This document shows positions 47,685-59,646 of a stretch of DNA of 64,000 bases, piece after piece. The translations under genes and the position numbers were made by a program. The stretch is from Neurospora tetraspora (taxonomy: Eukaryota; Ascomycota; Sordariomycetes; Sordariales; Sordariaceae). Where the stretch lies: contig NW_026944387.1 in the NCBI RefSeq assembly GCF_033439725.1, positions 4,092,001 through 4,156,000 on the forward strand, written 5' to 3'. The stretch's first letter is position 1. Each line of letters starts with the position of its first letter. A model generated the notes under the pieces. That model was not told where the DNA came from. It was given only the letters and a program-made list of their open reading frames with translations, and made no database searches.

Positions 47685-50600
47685 ATTTTTATATATATTT
47701 TGCAAGCGGTATATATATCAAAAACCTTACTTAGCTATAAATTCATCATTTTTAATCGTACGACATTGTGAATAGCCTTAAACTGCTCGTCTTGACCAAA
47801 TCATTTCATTTACCATAGCGCATTTCGATTTTAACATTACTACGCGGGCGGAAAAGGCTGCACGTCATTACCTCGCCTGCTAGAAGTGGGTAATACGTAC
47901 TAACTCGAAAGGGAACAACCGCAAAAGTAAGGGTAATAATTATACTATAAAAGATTCTATACAACTTTATAACGTTAGCGAACCCGTTATTAAAAAATAT
48001 ATATAGTTTATTTAAAAGGAGAAGCTATTACCAACGGGTATAAATACCTATTGCCCGCTAATATTAACCCCCAACGAAAATAAGGTTTTTAATATTGTAG
48101 TCTAAATTGTTAACAGTAGCCATTTCCCCCTAAATAATACCTTCCTTATCAAATTAACTAACTAGCTAAAAATTTAATGGCTATACCCCCCTTTTATTAA
48201 CCTCTATAGAAAGTAGCCTATAGAGTAGCATAAAAAGTATTTAAAATTCGAATTCAAAGCGGCTAATTTTAAAAATGTAAAAAGGATAAGTACTAAAATT
48301 CAATGAAACTCCCTTAAAAATTAGTTCAAAGAGGTAAAAGCTATTTATAATAATTTCAATATTAAAGAGGAAAATGTCTAGAATATATATAAATCCCTAT
48401 TTTAAATAGGGGGAATTAAAGGAACTATAAAAGTATAAAAACTTCCTTATTAGTATTACTCCCTATACTAATTTATATAATAATAGGTATTATTCATGAA
48501 GAATCGGGCACGTATAAGAAGGGTTATATTTAACCCTAATGATGAAGAAAGTTAAACTACTATTAATACTATATCGACTGCGGTTAAGAGTATCCCTTTA
48601 TTTTTAATATTTAAAGTGTAGATTATAGTAAGGCTCTAACCTTATTATCTATAATCAACGTTGATTTTACTTAACTAGCTACGCTTATACTAATTTATCT
48701 ACAAGTATAAGGGGACGTACAAGTTAATTACAAAATTAATCTAAACGTGGTTATTACCAATATATTGACTAGTTATCATAATACTTACTGTATACTATAG
48801 TAAATTGAGTACTTTAATGAGTACTCCTTTAGATTATCCCCTTCCTTCGATAGTTATACTATTGATAAATAGTTTAATTTATTATTTAATTACCTATCCC
48901 CTTTCGAGAGATTAGAGCCGTCTGAGGGTAATAAAATAAACTGTTAGTTTTACGTTAATTATTAAACTGAAAGTATATCGAATCCTTTTTATAGATAGAT
49001 TTAAAGCCTATAAAGACTTATATATTCTATAATATTATAAAGCCTTTAATATTATACCTTATACTCTACCCTTACATACTAGCTATATACTTTAATTACT
49101 TAATATAGTAGTATATTAAGCAATTAAGAAGGCTTATTAGAAAGTCCTAATAAACGAGATTATTAGCAGGGCTATTAATATTAACCGTATAATTTTTTTA
49201 AATAATTAGAAAAAGGTTAAGGAGGTAGGTTTTATTCGAAGTAATATTTATAAGAGATAGGAGAAGACTAGTTTTTAGCTACTTAAATCAAATATATTAA
49301 TTATAATTATAATAAAATTAGGTAAGTATAAGGTTAACTAATTTGTTAAACGTTCCATTCAATAAATTGCGTAAATCTATTAAGGTATAGTAAGAACCTT
49401 TATTCCTTAATTGACTTAAAGCTATAATTCTTTGTAAAGTACTATATATATTAGAATTACTAGCGATTTAATAATGTATTAATAGGTATAATTCGCTTAT
49501 TAAAAAGGTGTATAATAAGGCTAGAATTGCCTTCAAAGTATTTATTAATACTTAAAAGCTAATATTTAATTAGTAAGAATACTATAAGCGCCATATAAGG
49601 TAGAAGCCCAGAAGCAGAACCCTCGTAAGTACGTAGCTATTAGTAATAGAGCCTATATAAAGGAAGTTCTTAATATTAAAGTTATAATAAAAAGGGTAAT
49701 TAATGTAAAAGAAGGACTAAAAGAAATATAGCGAGTAAACTTTACTTTTATTAAAAAGGTTACTTTCGAAGAGAACCCTAATCTTAAATAATAGCTACTA
49801 CGCAAATTTAAAGCCAAAAAGAAAGCTAGGCCTAATTTAATTAATAAGGTTAATATTCCTAATGATAATAACCTTATTCGTATTACTAAAAACGACCTAA
49901 AGTATAACGCAATATTAAAACTCAAGGAAGGGTAAGATAAAACTATTATTAATAATACCCGTTGTACTTTTCTAATTAAATAATAAAGTTCTAATTATTT
50001 ATATTACGTACTAAAAATATAATAATAGAAAGCTTTCTAACCCAAATAGGACTTTAATGCTTTCTTAATTAATATTAAAAATGAAGAGGATAAATTCTAC
50101 GAGGCTATAGGGAAAGTTATCCTCTTTAATTATAATAAAAATTTCGTACCTTTTAAAGTTTATAATAAGAAGCGGATTAAAAAGGTTCGTAGAGGAAGCA
50201 CCTCGTCGATTAAATTTATATTAAGTAATAAGGGTATAAATATCCCTAGCGAACTCCCTATTATATACCTTTATTTAATAAGGGAAACGGCACAAGTATA
50301 AGTACGAGTACTAGCTAGGCTATTGTCTAGACCGTCTATATTAATACTATACCCTCGAAAGAGGTTTAAGAAGGGGAAGGAGAAAGCTATCGATATAAAT
50401 TCTAATAAGAAAGTGCAAATTGCTATAATAATTATAATAGTAGCGGGCAAGACGCTAAAAGTGCCAGGAAGCTGTATAAAGGTAATAATTACTATAAATA
50501 ATAATTCTAATAATAATAAGAATTTATAAAGGGAGGAAGAGAAAGAGGAAGAGTTGGAACTTATATTGTAAGTACGGGCTATAAAGACATTATAATACTA

Positions 50601-51060
50601 CAATAACATATTACGATAATTTAATCGATATCCGTTATATCTACTATAGTAAAGATAATGTTAATAATATTAATAAAAATTACGAAGCAAATAAAGACTA
50701 TAAAGGTAAAAGATAGAAAAAAGAGGAGGATGAAAGAAGAGGATTTAATTAGATTAAATTAGGTTAGATTAGGGTATTTATTAACGAGTCGATAATCGAT
50801 AATAACTAGTTTTTCTTATAAATTTGTAAATATTATTAAATCCGATAAGTTATACGTTGAGTACTATAAATATAAGGTATATACGCGCTGAAAATCCAAC
50901 TTTCAATACATTTATACAGCCTTATATATAAGGTCTAGAACTATTCAAAATATTAAAAATCTGGCCATTTCAATAAGGAATCTGGGCCTCTAATTAGTCA
51001 AATGCATGCCTTATATAGATTTGGGGTAATGCAGCGACTTGTATATTTTTATTGAAATCC
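47685..51060 (+). mobile_element. RIP island 3 with Fot1/pogo-type DNA transposon relic
   Basis: AT-rich island with plus-strand remnants in the order of a fungal pogo transposase: a helix-turn-helix start like SIQLYNVSEPVIKKYI (about 47.97 kb), a CENP-B-like LTPNENKVFNIV (about 48.07 kb), the WFKEVKAIYNNFNIKEENVWNIY block before the first catalytic Asp (about 48.33 kb), and LLNIVVY.AIKKAY (about 49.1 kb) matching the PLDVGxFxPLKxAY motif. Stops are scattered throughout, so it is inactive. Terminal repeats were not found. Confidence 0.62.
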
Positions 51061-51959
51061 AGCCGAATACGAAAAGTACAGCTGTAAGACTACACCTTAC
51101 AGCCACCAAAACTGGGTTGTCCCTACCGTGGTACAGCGGGAACGAACACAACCTGAGAAGAAGCGGAGCGGAGTGGGTTGATTTGAGACAGCCGGGCAGT
51201 TATTGAAAGCCGTTCTGTGCCCTGGAAGTGCGTTGTAATACCGGTGGCAGGCAGATTCGAGCGGGCCGCGACTTGGTCAAGGCGCGGGCAGCACGAAGGT
51301 TAGTCCAGGTCGAGCCTTCAGATTTGGACTGTGGTGGGGTACGGCTCAAGTCCAGGTTTGTCTAAACAGCCAAGCTCCTGACGCGTCGTGTTCGAAGATC
51401 AGACGACATGACGCTCTTCCGCTGTCCAAGGCAGCAGCGACTGGTCTTCCTCGGTTAGGGTAGGGAAGGCACGCTGGCTCAATGAAGCTATCGTCCGCTC
51501 CGGCGTCCGCTCCGGCGTCTGCGGAGCGGCACAAACCACTTTCTCTCCGAAAGAGGGAGGCAGTGATCCGCATGTCTACTGCTCCCATACTTAACCATCA
51601 TTATGTGTTAGCGCGCACGCATTCGGGCGAAATAGAAGTGAGCTTTGTGTCTAGAATCATGGCGTCGTTGGGAAAGTGGGCGGCTTAGATATTTGTGGGT
51701 GATAAGTACTTCGAGATATTGATTGATGCAAGACATGCGCAAGGGGAAAGAAGTCTTGGTAGCGTGAACAGTTCATATTCAAATAACAATGAACGTTGGA
51801 AAACGCAACAAGATCAACTTGGTGATAACTCAAAATCAACAAATGCAAACGTATGAACTGGGGTTGGCGGGTGCGATGGCCATCAGGGCTTGCGTTATAG
51901 CGAGTACCGTGGTGTACGCCCTGTACTTTCAGCGGGATTGTACAGGTCTGGTTTGCTTG
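51061..51959. other. intergenic, no gene seen
   Basis: Normal-composition DNA. It may include the divergent 5' half of tRNA-like copy 6. Confidence 0.35.
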
Positions 51960-52069
51960 TGGCCTGTAGTAGTATTGTATCTGGCGTCTTCCGGCTACGC
52001 AAATGAGGCTCTTCTACTCCTTTCCAGTTGCTCTACGTCCCTGGTTCGATTCCCATCCGGGTCCCTTCC
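51960..52069 (+). repeat. tRNA-like Pol III repeat, copy 6 (3' half recognised)
   Basis: Shared core CTGGCGTCTTCCGGCTACGC and a canonical B-box GGTTCGATTCCC at 52040-52051, followed by T7 at about 52073. No good A-box was found upstream, so the 5' half is truncated or diverged. This copy has no RNase H-like gene within 6 kb. Confidence 0.62.
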
Positions 52070-52774
52070 AATTTTTTTGCTACTTTTCTTTTCCACTTTT
52101 ACCTCATGCGGTCTTTGATGCTCTATCGATGCATTCTCGCATAGACCGCGTTCAAGATGAAGCTTATACCTCCTCCATGTTCGCATTTTCGCGCCTCTGC
52201 TCACACGCACTCCCCTCCTGGATATCTATACTGCCCTGATTTCCGTTTCTACTCTTTCGTTAGACCACTACAGCATCATCGCCCGGCCCCTTTCTGTCGT
52301 CGCCTTTCGACCTCCGTCGCTGATCTTTGAACGGATCGACCAAATGCCATGGAAGACAACCTTCTTGTCAAATGCTCCAGCATGTTCAAATATCCCCTCC
52401 ATCCTCTACATTCGCATGCTCCGTGTTCGCATTCCGTCCTGATGACAATGACAAGCTTCAAATATAGGAGCAACGGAGAATATCCTTGGGTTGTCACAGA
52501 CGACATGCGCATTCGCATCGCCCGCCGAGGCAGTACGGGAACACCTATCTTCGACACTACTCCTTCTACGCACATTAACTCCCCGACGTCTTGAAGCTGT
52601 TTGCGGCAATCCGCAAAGGATATGAGAAGATTCAAGAGGGAAGTCTAGGGTTTTAATACATCTAGAGTAGTATACACACCCAGTTACACACCAGTTTTTG
52701 GCTAGACTTGTCTACAAATGATCTCCCTTTGTCTTCAAACTCAACCATTCATATCGCAATGCCATCTTCCGCGT
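52070..52774. other. intergenic, no gene seen
   Basis: Nothing supported; 3' side of the MFS gene. Confidence 0.35.
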
Positions 52775-54326
52775 CTATGCCTTTGTCGTCAAATTGACTC
52801 CGAACTTCCAACCCCTCAAGACCATAAACAGGGCGCCAGAAACAAGAAGCATGACACCGCCGAACGTCCACATTCCCGTCCAGTTATTATGCCCACCATG
52901 ACCAGTCTGTTGTAAAATCGCACCGCCACCGGGACCCCCGATGAGGGTAGCGAGACCGAGGAACGCATAACCCAGGCCAATTCTGCTGCCAAGGCGGGAC
53001 TTGTCCTTGGTGAGAACGATGTAGCAAACGGTCGGGAGGGCGATGAAGACGCCGGAGAAGAAGCCAAAGAGGATAGCGACGACGATGATAGCCTGCACGC
53101 AAACGACAGTTAGCAAAGACTCTTCGAAAGACTCCCACGGAAGAGCAAAGACTTACTCCAAGACTCTTGACCCCCATCATAGCTAGCGTCAACGCGCCAC
53201 AGACCAACGCTCCGGGAATCAAAATGTTGAACGGCCCCGCCTTATCCGACAACCAATTCGGCAGCGTCCGTCCAAACATGCTCGCAGCGTTCAATATAGG
53301 CACGATATAAAACGCCATGGCCGGATCCGTCGCGCCCGTGTCCAACCCGAAGAAGCTCAGGTAGAACAGCATGGTATACAACCCAATGAACCCGACAAAG
53401 GCGCCAAACGTGAACAACATGTACGGCCCATCGCTGAAAGCAGTGACATCCACAAACGCCCTGACTCTCCCCGACTTGACTCTCTGCTTCAGAAACACCA
53501 CCGGAACCGCCAACGTGCCGAGCGCGATGAACCCAATCACCCTCACTGACCAGCCGTACCCGATCCTATCAATCAGCCTGTAGAAGACGATGGGATACAC
53601 AACACCCCCAAAACTGCTCCCCGCCGCCGCCAGACCAGTAGCAAGTCCAATCTTCGTCGAAAAATAACTCTGCAAAACCGTCACCCCCGGCGTAAACATC
53701 ATGCCCGCCCCCAATCCCACCACAAACCCTTGCGCCAGCAGCGCTTGCCAAAACTCGCTCACCAAAGAAAGCATCATATGCCCAAACACGACCCCAAACG
53801 CGCCCACGCAGATCAAATGCTTCAAATACCCCCTATCATACAACGGTCCCGACACCAGCCCGCCCAACAAAACCATGAAAGACTGGATGGAGCCGATCCA
53901 GCTGATGTTGGATGATGACACGGACCCGGGAGGCTGGAAGATGGACGACGGAGACTCGTAGTATGTCTGGAAAATGCCAAAGGTGTTGAGCAAGCCCCAG
54001 GTGTTGAAGAAGATGAAGAAGACGGAGGCGACTTGCAGCCAGGCGGCTAGGCCGCCGTTGGGGGGTGGGGGGCCTGCGTTCCAGCCGCCGCCGGGGGGAG
54101 GACCGCCGGTGGTGGGTTGTTGCTTTTCGGCATCGGGGGCAGCAGCCGTTGTGGTTGCAGCGGGCTGCGCTGCGAGAGGAGAGGACTTTTCGGAGGAGGC
54201 GCGGGAGGGAGAGGGGATGCCGGTTGCGGTGGATTGGTCGGAGAGGTTCCCTTCGTTGTCGGTGGAGGGGCCATGGGTGGTGCGGTCGGCGAAAGCGTTG
54301 AGCGGGGAGAGGGTTGTTGAGGCCAT
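52775..54326 (-). CDS. MFS transporter, monocarboxylate-transporter (MCT/SLC16-like) family
   Basis: Exon 1 53157-54326, intron 53093-53156 (GTAAGT...GCAG), exon 2 52775-53092; 495 residues. A long Ser/Pro/Gly cytoplasmic N-terminus (about 90 residues) precedes the family's start GGLAAWLQVASVFFIFFNTW. About twelve membrane segments follow, with the family motifs SWIGSIQSF, GLVSGPLYDRGY and GLGAGMMFTPGV in the first half and GRTLPNWLSDKAGP in the second. Fungal members carry monocarboxylates or are orphan plasma-membrane transporters; the cargo cannot be told. Confidence 0.93.
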
Positions 54327-56543
54327 TCTGGCTGTCGACGAGGACTGGAGACGAAGCGAAAGCGCGACGGACTGGAATTGCGCAAAGTGTTTGTCGCTGT
54401 TTGCTTCCCTTTGTCGCGGTTTCGTGAGTGGTCTGGATCTTGACTTGACAACCTACCCGATTGTCTTTGCGCCGGGACAGGTCCCTGAACTGCACGTCAA
54501 AAATTTTGCGCCAGACGAAGACGGATGGGAAAAGGAAGGGGATCAAGAAAGCTCAGACGAAGACATGCAGCTGCAGGTGGGTAGATATAAAGAAAGTTAG
54601 CCGGCTCGGAGCCCGGAGTTTAGCAAGCGTTACAATCGATCTGCAGGCGGCAGGCAGCGCGCCGCAGCGGCCCCGTAATTCCCAACCGCCAAAAGCCATT
54701 CACTAACAAATCCGCCATTCGCAAGTCGCATCGGCGGCTGGGCCTGACAGGGTTAAAATGTCACAATGTCTGTTTGCTGCACAAATGTTTGGGCGAGTAA
54801 TCGCGACCCTTGCATAGTACTGGACTCGGCATTAGAGCGGGTATACGAGCGTCCGACACAGTCTCTCTGTTATCGGATCTGCATATCAAGTCATCAACTG
54901 ACAGCATCCACACGAAAACCTACTTCTGTCGATGTCAAAGGGCGTAAGGTTGTGTGACCCGATAAATCTATGCATACACTGTGTCGGAAGCCAGTTATGT
55001 CTATTTGTTCAACCGATGGCGAGCGACGGTGCAGTGTCCTACCTCTATGCGGTAGCGACGTGAAGTTGTTCCTAGAGGTGCTAGAGGTGCTTATTGGGGG
55101 CGGCCGCTTTTAGCTCGGCGATGGGGGTCTTATCACCGTATCCCCAAGAAAGTTCAATTTTGGGGTTTGGCTCTTGGGACGCACTGGTTGACGACTGTTT
55201 GGGAGATTACGGATTGACGTCACTGGCGGAACAAACAAAGGAAAAATCGGGTGATCACGACGTGGAAGAAATTGCTTGCGCAATTGACTTTTTTTCGGGT
55301 GCAGTGATTTTCGAAAAGTTTGAAGGAGAAGTGGTTTGGGAATTGCATGCGCTGCACAAGTGGATGTGTCTCTCTTCCGCATGGAAAATGTTTCGGAAGG
55401 GATGCCGCGAACAGTTGCCGGTGGCACGGATATGGACACAACACTAATGCACTGCAGGTGAGACACGGCTATCTGTCCCATGTTTCCTTCGCGATACCTG
55501 CAAACAGCACACAACCACAAGCTTAATTGCACCCAACATTCTTTTCGGGTTCCTCCAAAAATGTCGTCAAACTTTGGAGTCGAACCCATTCCGATCCTTT
55601 GCCCCACCAACTAACACCACGCTCCGTCCTCCGACTCCGAACAGTCCTGAGTCATCCACCGAACGCTCTTCCTGCTGACCACCACCCATCGAAATCGCCG
55701 AACCCAACTCGCTGACACATCATCGACCACAAACAAGCCTTCAAACCCACGGCCGAGTTTCCATGGATCGTGACTGGCTTCGGTCATGGTCGGAGTTACG
55801 AATGTCCTTGTCTGATTCGCTTAAATCAGCCCTACCCAACCCAGAAATGTGTCGGCCAACGTTCAAACAAGCTATAGCCAAGGCTTGGCTCTTTTCCAGT
55901 TGCCGTTGGTGCGCCGTCGCCGCCATTCCTTTGGACGGGAGTCAGTCCTTTCGCCGAGTGCATCTCCGAACCCGCCAATTGCCAACCGGGGTACGCGGCC
56001 CGCTCCCGACAGATCCCCAATGACTGTCCGTCGAACACTGAAAAAGCTTTTGGGCCACTCGGCGCTCTGCTCGGTGACTGGCGTCATTCATGTTCGCGAT
56101 CGATCGCGGAACGTTGTTGTCTGGGTTACGCTGTCAATGTTTTGGTGAGTGGAGCGCTGGACCCTCTGTGATTCAGGGGTTGCAATGGGGTTCAGGGGTG
56201 TTGCCGAGTGCAGTGGAGAGGGCGACGAGTTTCCACTTACGACGACGACACTTCAACTTTTCGCCGCCGTTTCACACAATCATTGGCTACCTAGGCATGT
56301 GTCCCCTCCTTTCACCATTTTATCTGCATAGTTCTACCAAAGATTCCTGGCGCTCCTCGATATACAAAGTAGCTCCGAGCACCATTCCCCATCACTTCTT
56401 ACCCTAACCCTCCGTATGCCACCATAATACTCATCGGACACTCCTCCACCAATCCTCCACCGAACTTCTGTCGGATTCACAGACCTTAGCACCCGCTCCT
56501 CCTCTTTCAGACACGCATGTGTGCACACTCACCTGGCTACTAC
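54327..56543. other. long intergenic region, no gene seen
   Basis: About 2.2 kb. Several open stretches exist on both strands, but none has a domain, a convincing start or paired introns, so I call none of them. Confidence 0.35.
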
Positions 56544-56762
56544 TTACTTCCTCTTAGCCCCCGAACTTGTCGAGCTCGGGACGACCACCGTCTCGGCGGT
56601 CGTGTACGACGTGCTTGAGTTGTTGGGAGTGCTCGATGACGACCCGCTGCTGGTAGTGCTAGTAGTGCTAGTGGATGATGGAGTCTTCTCGTACGAAGTT
56701 TTCGTGGAGGAGGAGCTGGGAGGGGAAAGGTAACCGCTAGTGTTTGAGTTGGAGGACGACAT
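56544..56762 (-). CDS. tiny Ser/Thr-rich protein 1
   Basis: 72 residues starting MSSSNSNTSGYLSPPSSSST, then Ser/Thr-rich to TSSGAKRK. No signal peptide or domain. A TATAAC box on the same strand at 56885-56890 lies 128 bases upstream of the ATG, matching the other cluster members. Confidence 0.5.
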   Translation of the reverse strand: MSSSNSNTSGYLSPPSSSSTKTSYEKTPSSTSTTSTTSSGSSSSTPNNSSTSYTTAETVVVPSSTSSGAKRK

Positions 56763-57174
56763 CTTCCTTGGTGGTTCGAGTGTTCTGTTCTTCGTGGAGC
56801 GGGTTCTGACTATCGATGGTATTGGAATCTGAGGGCCTTGGAGTGCAGGAGTTTCTGGGCAAGGACAGCGGAAGACTGCTGGCTGTTATACCAGTTTCCA
56901 ATTTTCTGGAAATCGAGTGATTGGCCAACCACAGATGGTCGGGAACAATGTGTCAAGGTCATCTCGTCACTCGATGTGATTTGCATGGTATTCGAGACCC
57001 GCGAATCATGGGGCATGAAGCATCAAGTGTTGAAAGCAACGCATTTGAATCTCATTCTTCTACTTGACACTTCTACTCGTTACACATCCATCATTTCATT
57101 CCATCATGAGCTCAATGACTCGAAAGGACCATCTTGTGTTCCTCTTCACATCCACAAATTAGATGGGGATAGAT

Positions 57175-57411
57175 CTACAAGATATCAGACTTTTTCCCTG
57201 AGCTTAAGCTTGACCCAGCCTGGGACCCGGAGCCACTTCCGGAGGTAGAACTCCAAGTCTTGCCCTTCGACATGTACAGATGGTTGTTCCCGGTGCTGTT
57301 CTCGGAAGTCGAGGTAGAGGAAGAAGAGGGCTGGGCAACTTGCGTTTGACCGGAGGTGGAGGTGGAAGTAGCGGTTCCGGTGGTCTTGGTGGAGGCGAAT
57401 GGGGAGAACAT
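57175..57411 (-). CDS. tiny Ser/Thr/Gly-rich protein 2
   Basis: 78 residues starting MFSPFASTKTTGTATSTSTS, with YMSKGKTWSSTSGSGSGS, ending GKKSDIL. The in-frame ATG at 57411 is preferred over longer upstream reading because a TATAAGTA box on the same strand (57529-57536) lies 125 bases before it. Function unknown. Confidence 0.5.
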   Translation of the reverse strand: MFSPFASTKTTGTATSTSTSGQTQVAQPSSSSTSTSENSTGNNHLYMSKGKTWSSTSGSGSGSQAGSSLSSGKKSDIL

Positions 57412-57528
57412 CTTGAGGGTTTTGGCTGTGGCGGTTTGTTTCGTGACGCTTTGAAGAGCTTGGATCCGGTGTTGTTGTTGGGTTGGAAGTTGTGAAGAGA
57501 GGCAAGTGACGTGGTTAGGCAAACGGGA

Positions 57529-57536
57529 TACTTATA
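57529..57536 (-). promoter_or_regulatory. TATA box of protein 2
   Basis: TATAAGTA on the minus strand, 125 bases upstream of the ATG at 57411. Confidence 0.5.
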
Positions 57537-57884
57537 CATTTCTCGGACGTGTGGAGGTCTGAAACAAGGGCTTGAAGGACCGAATGTGTTTGGTGATGCA
57601 TTGCTTCGAACGGATGTCGTGTTGAGTCAAAGTTTGCTCTTCTTACCGTTCTCGACGTAAGTCCCTTATACTCCACGAGAAGGGGTCTAGACTCGGCAAT
57701 GGACATCAAGCACCGCCCTGATGACCTCTTGGCCTATGGGGATGAGATAAACAGAGTTGAAGATCACCGATTTTGCCAAGCTATCCTCGGTGCACAAGAG
57801 CTACTCGAGGACAATGATCCATCGAAGACACACATTCTTACACATCTCTTCCCTGGAGCAGTGCGTTGAAAATTGCAACGTGGT

Positions 57885-57894
57885 ACTATAAGTA
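57885..57894 (+). promoter_or_regulatory. TATA box of protein 3
   Basis: ACTATAAGTA, 127 bases upstream of the ATG at 58012. Confidence 0.55.
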
Positions 57895-58011
57895 ACACAA
57901 GAACCCGCTGCTCAGGTTCTTCACTCTTACGGGTCATCATCCACACGATAGACATATCCAAACGCAGCTAGAACAAAACTCATATCCCAGTTTACACCCC
58001 AAAAGACAAAA

Positions 58012-58239
58012 ATGTCCTCCTCAACCGACACTTCCAGCTCCTCCACCACCACCACCAGTGGTACCAACACACCCTCTACCCCTACTTCCACCTCTACCAC
58101 CACTTCTACCACTACAACCACATCCTCTTCCTCGAATTCAACCAGTGATAATTCCAAGACCGCTTACTGCTACATGGACTGGCTCCGAATCGAGGGACAT
58201 GCACAACACTGGCTGGGGGCACAGAAGAAGAGCAGTTAG
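58012..58239 (+). CDS. tiny Ser/Thr-rich protein 3 (tandem paralog)
   Basis: 75 residues: MSSSTDTSSSS, long Thr/Ser tract, then a conserved end module SDNSKTAYCYMDWLRIEGHA and QHWLGAQKK. The upstream 250 bases match those of the genes at 58718 and 59647, with TATA box ACTATAAGTA at 57885-57894. First of three tandem copies. Confidence 0.6.
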   Translation: MSSSTDTSSSSTTTTSGTNTPSTPTSTSTTTSTTTTTSSSSNSTSDNSKTAYCYMDWLRIEGHAQHWLGAQKKSS

Positions 58240-58594
58240 ATGGGAAGAATCGGGAGGCCTGAGAATGAGAAGGGTGTGGGAATTGAAACAAGACAAAGAC
58301 GACGGCGAGCTTGAAGTCTATGAGCAATGAGTTAGTACAAGTGCCAGGTGGATAATAAACTAGGGGTAGCTTGTACCAGATGGAATAGATTGAGCTTTGT
58401 GAAGTCTAGACTCCCGTCTGCAGTGCTCTCATGGGCTTTCTGGCTGTTGAAGATGAAACAAACAGAAGATCAAGCAACATTTCAAGCTCTATTCGACTCT
58501 GCAAGAACGACTCGATTACAATGATCCATCGAATCTAAGGCCCACGCTGTTACGTATCTCTCCCCTTTGCCAGTGTTCGAAACTCCAGCGTCGT

Positions 58595-58604
58595 ATTATA
58601 AGTA
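58595..58604 (+). promoter_or_regulatory. TATA box of protein 4
   Basis: ATTATAAGTA, 123 bases upstream of the ATG at 58718. Confidence 0.55.
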
Positions 58605-58717
58605 GCACAAGAGCCAGCTGCTTTCTCACCAACCATAGGTAATTCACTTCAAAGAGATATCCAGCTACAACACGAGTTACAAATCCCCATCCCCATTCAA
58701 ACAACCAAAACACAAAA

Positions 58718-58909
58718 ATGTCCTCCTCATACTCCTCCAGCACTTCCATCACCACCACTACTACTACCACCACACCCTCTACCTCTACCTCTACCACTAC
58801 CACTGGCTCTACCACTTCCTCTGGCTCTACCTCTACCTCCTCTACCTCCTCCACCTCCACCTCCACCCCATCGACAGCCACATCCTCCTCCTCTACCACA
58901 ACAAGTTGA
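58718..58909 (+). CDS. tiny Ser/Thr-rich protein 4 (tandem paralog, cut short)
   Basis: 63 residues of Ser/Thr/Gly (MSSSYSSSTSITTTT...). A TGA ends it just before sequence that would still read DDPKTEYSYKNG, the C-terminal module of its neighbours, so this copy has lost its conserved end. The TATA box ATTATAAGTA at 58595-58604 is 123 bases before the ATG. Confidence 0.52.
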   Translation: MSSSYSSSTSITTTTTTTTPSTSTSTTTTGSTTSSGSTSTSSTSSTSTSTPSTATSSSSTTTS

Positions 58910-59520
58910 AAGTCCAGTGATGACCCGAAGACCGAGTACTCCTACAAGAACGGCTGAGAATTCAGGGGCAAGCACAATACTTGCAGGGGCTGCAAAGGAA
59001 GGGCAGTTGGAAAGAGATAAATCCAGCTGGAACGTTGAGAGAGATAAGGAGTAGAAATCAAAAAAGGGATCTGCATCTACACAGCACAAAGAAGGAAAGA
59101 ATTATGAGGTAATCCGGTAGCAGGTAAATGGTCATTGGTGGACTACAGTGGCAGGGAGACAGATGGAATAGACTGAAGTTGAACTTCTTATTTTCGTTTC
59201 AGGTGCAGCAGGTCTTCATTGCATACTTGCTATCTCGGTCTTGAAGCCTTTCCCCATAATCTTTGGCTTTAAACGCCTCGTTGCTCCTGGCGTTAGTTGC
59301 CAATGGACTTGTCAGTACGATTACCGCGCGTTTGTCTAGAGGGCTGTGCATTCTAGACTTTGCAGCGGTCCAATGGCGTTTCTGACTACTGGAGATGAAA
59401 CAAATAGAGATCACGCAACATTTCAAGCTCTCATCGGCTCAGAAGGCCATGACCCATCGAAGTTGAGGTGCACGCTATTACAAATATCTTCCCTGTAACA
59501 GTGCGTTCGAAACACCATCT

Positions 59521-59530
59521 ACTATAAGTA
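59521..59530 (+). promoter_or_regulatory. TATA box of protein 5
   Basis: ACTATAAGTA, 126 bases upstream of the ATG at 59647. Confidence 0.55.
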
Positions 59531-59646
59531 CCTAGCCAGCTGCCCCTACCTACTCTTAACATCTCTACGCATCATCCACACAATCGATATATTTAGCCCC
59601 ATCTGAACAAAGTTCTAGCCCCAGTTCAAAACCCCAGAAGACCCAA

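Noticed and set aside
6130-52069. Calling the tRNA-like repeats true tRNA genes
   Set aside because: The A and B boxes are about 170-250 bp apart, no anticodon stem can be placed and the T stem is poor, so they are tRNA-derived repeats at most.
58516-58899. Val/Glu-rich minus-strand frame
   Set aside because: Complement of Ser/Thr codon repeats, not a gene.
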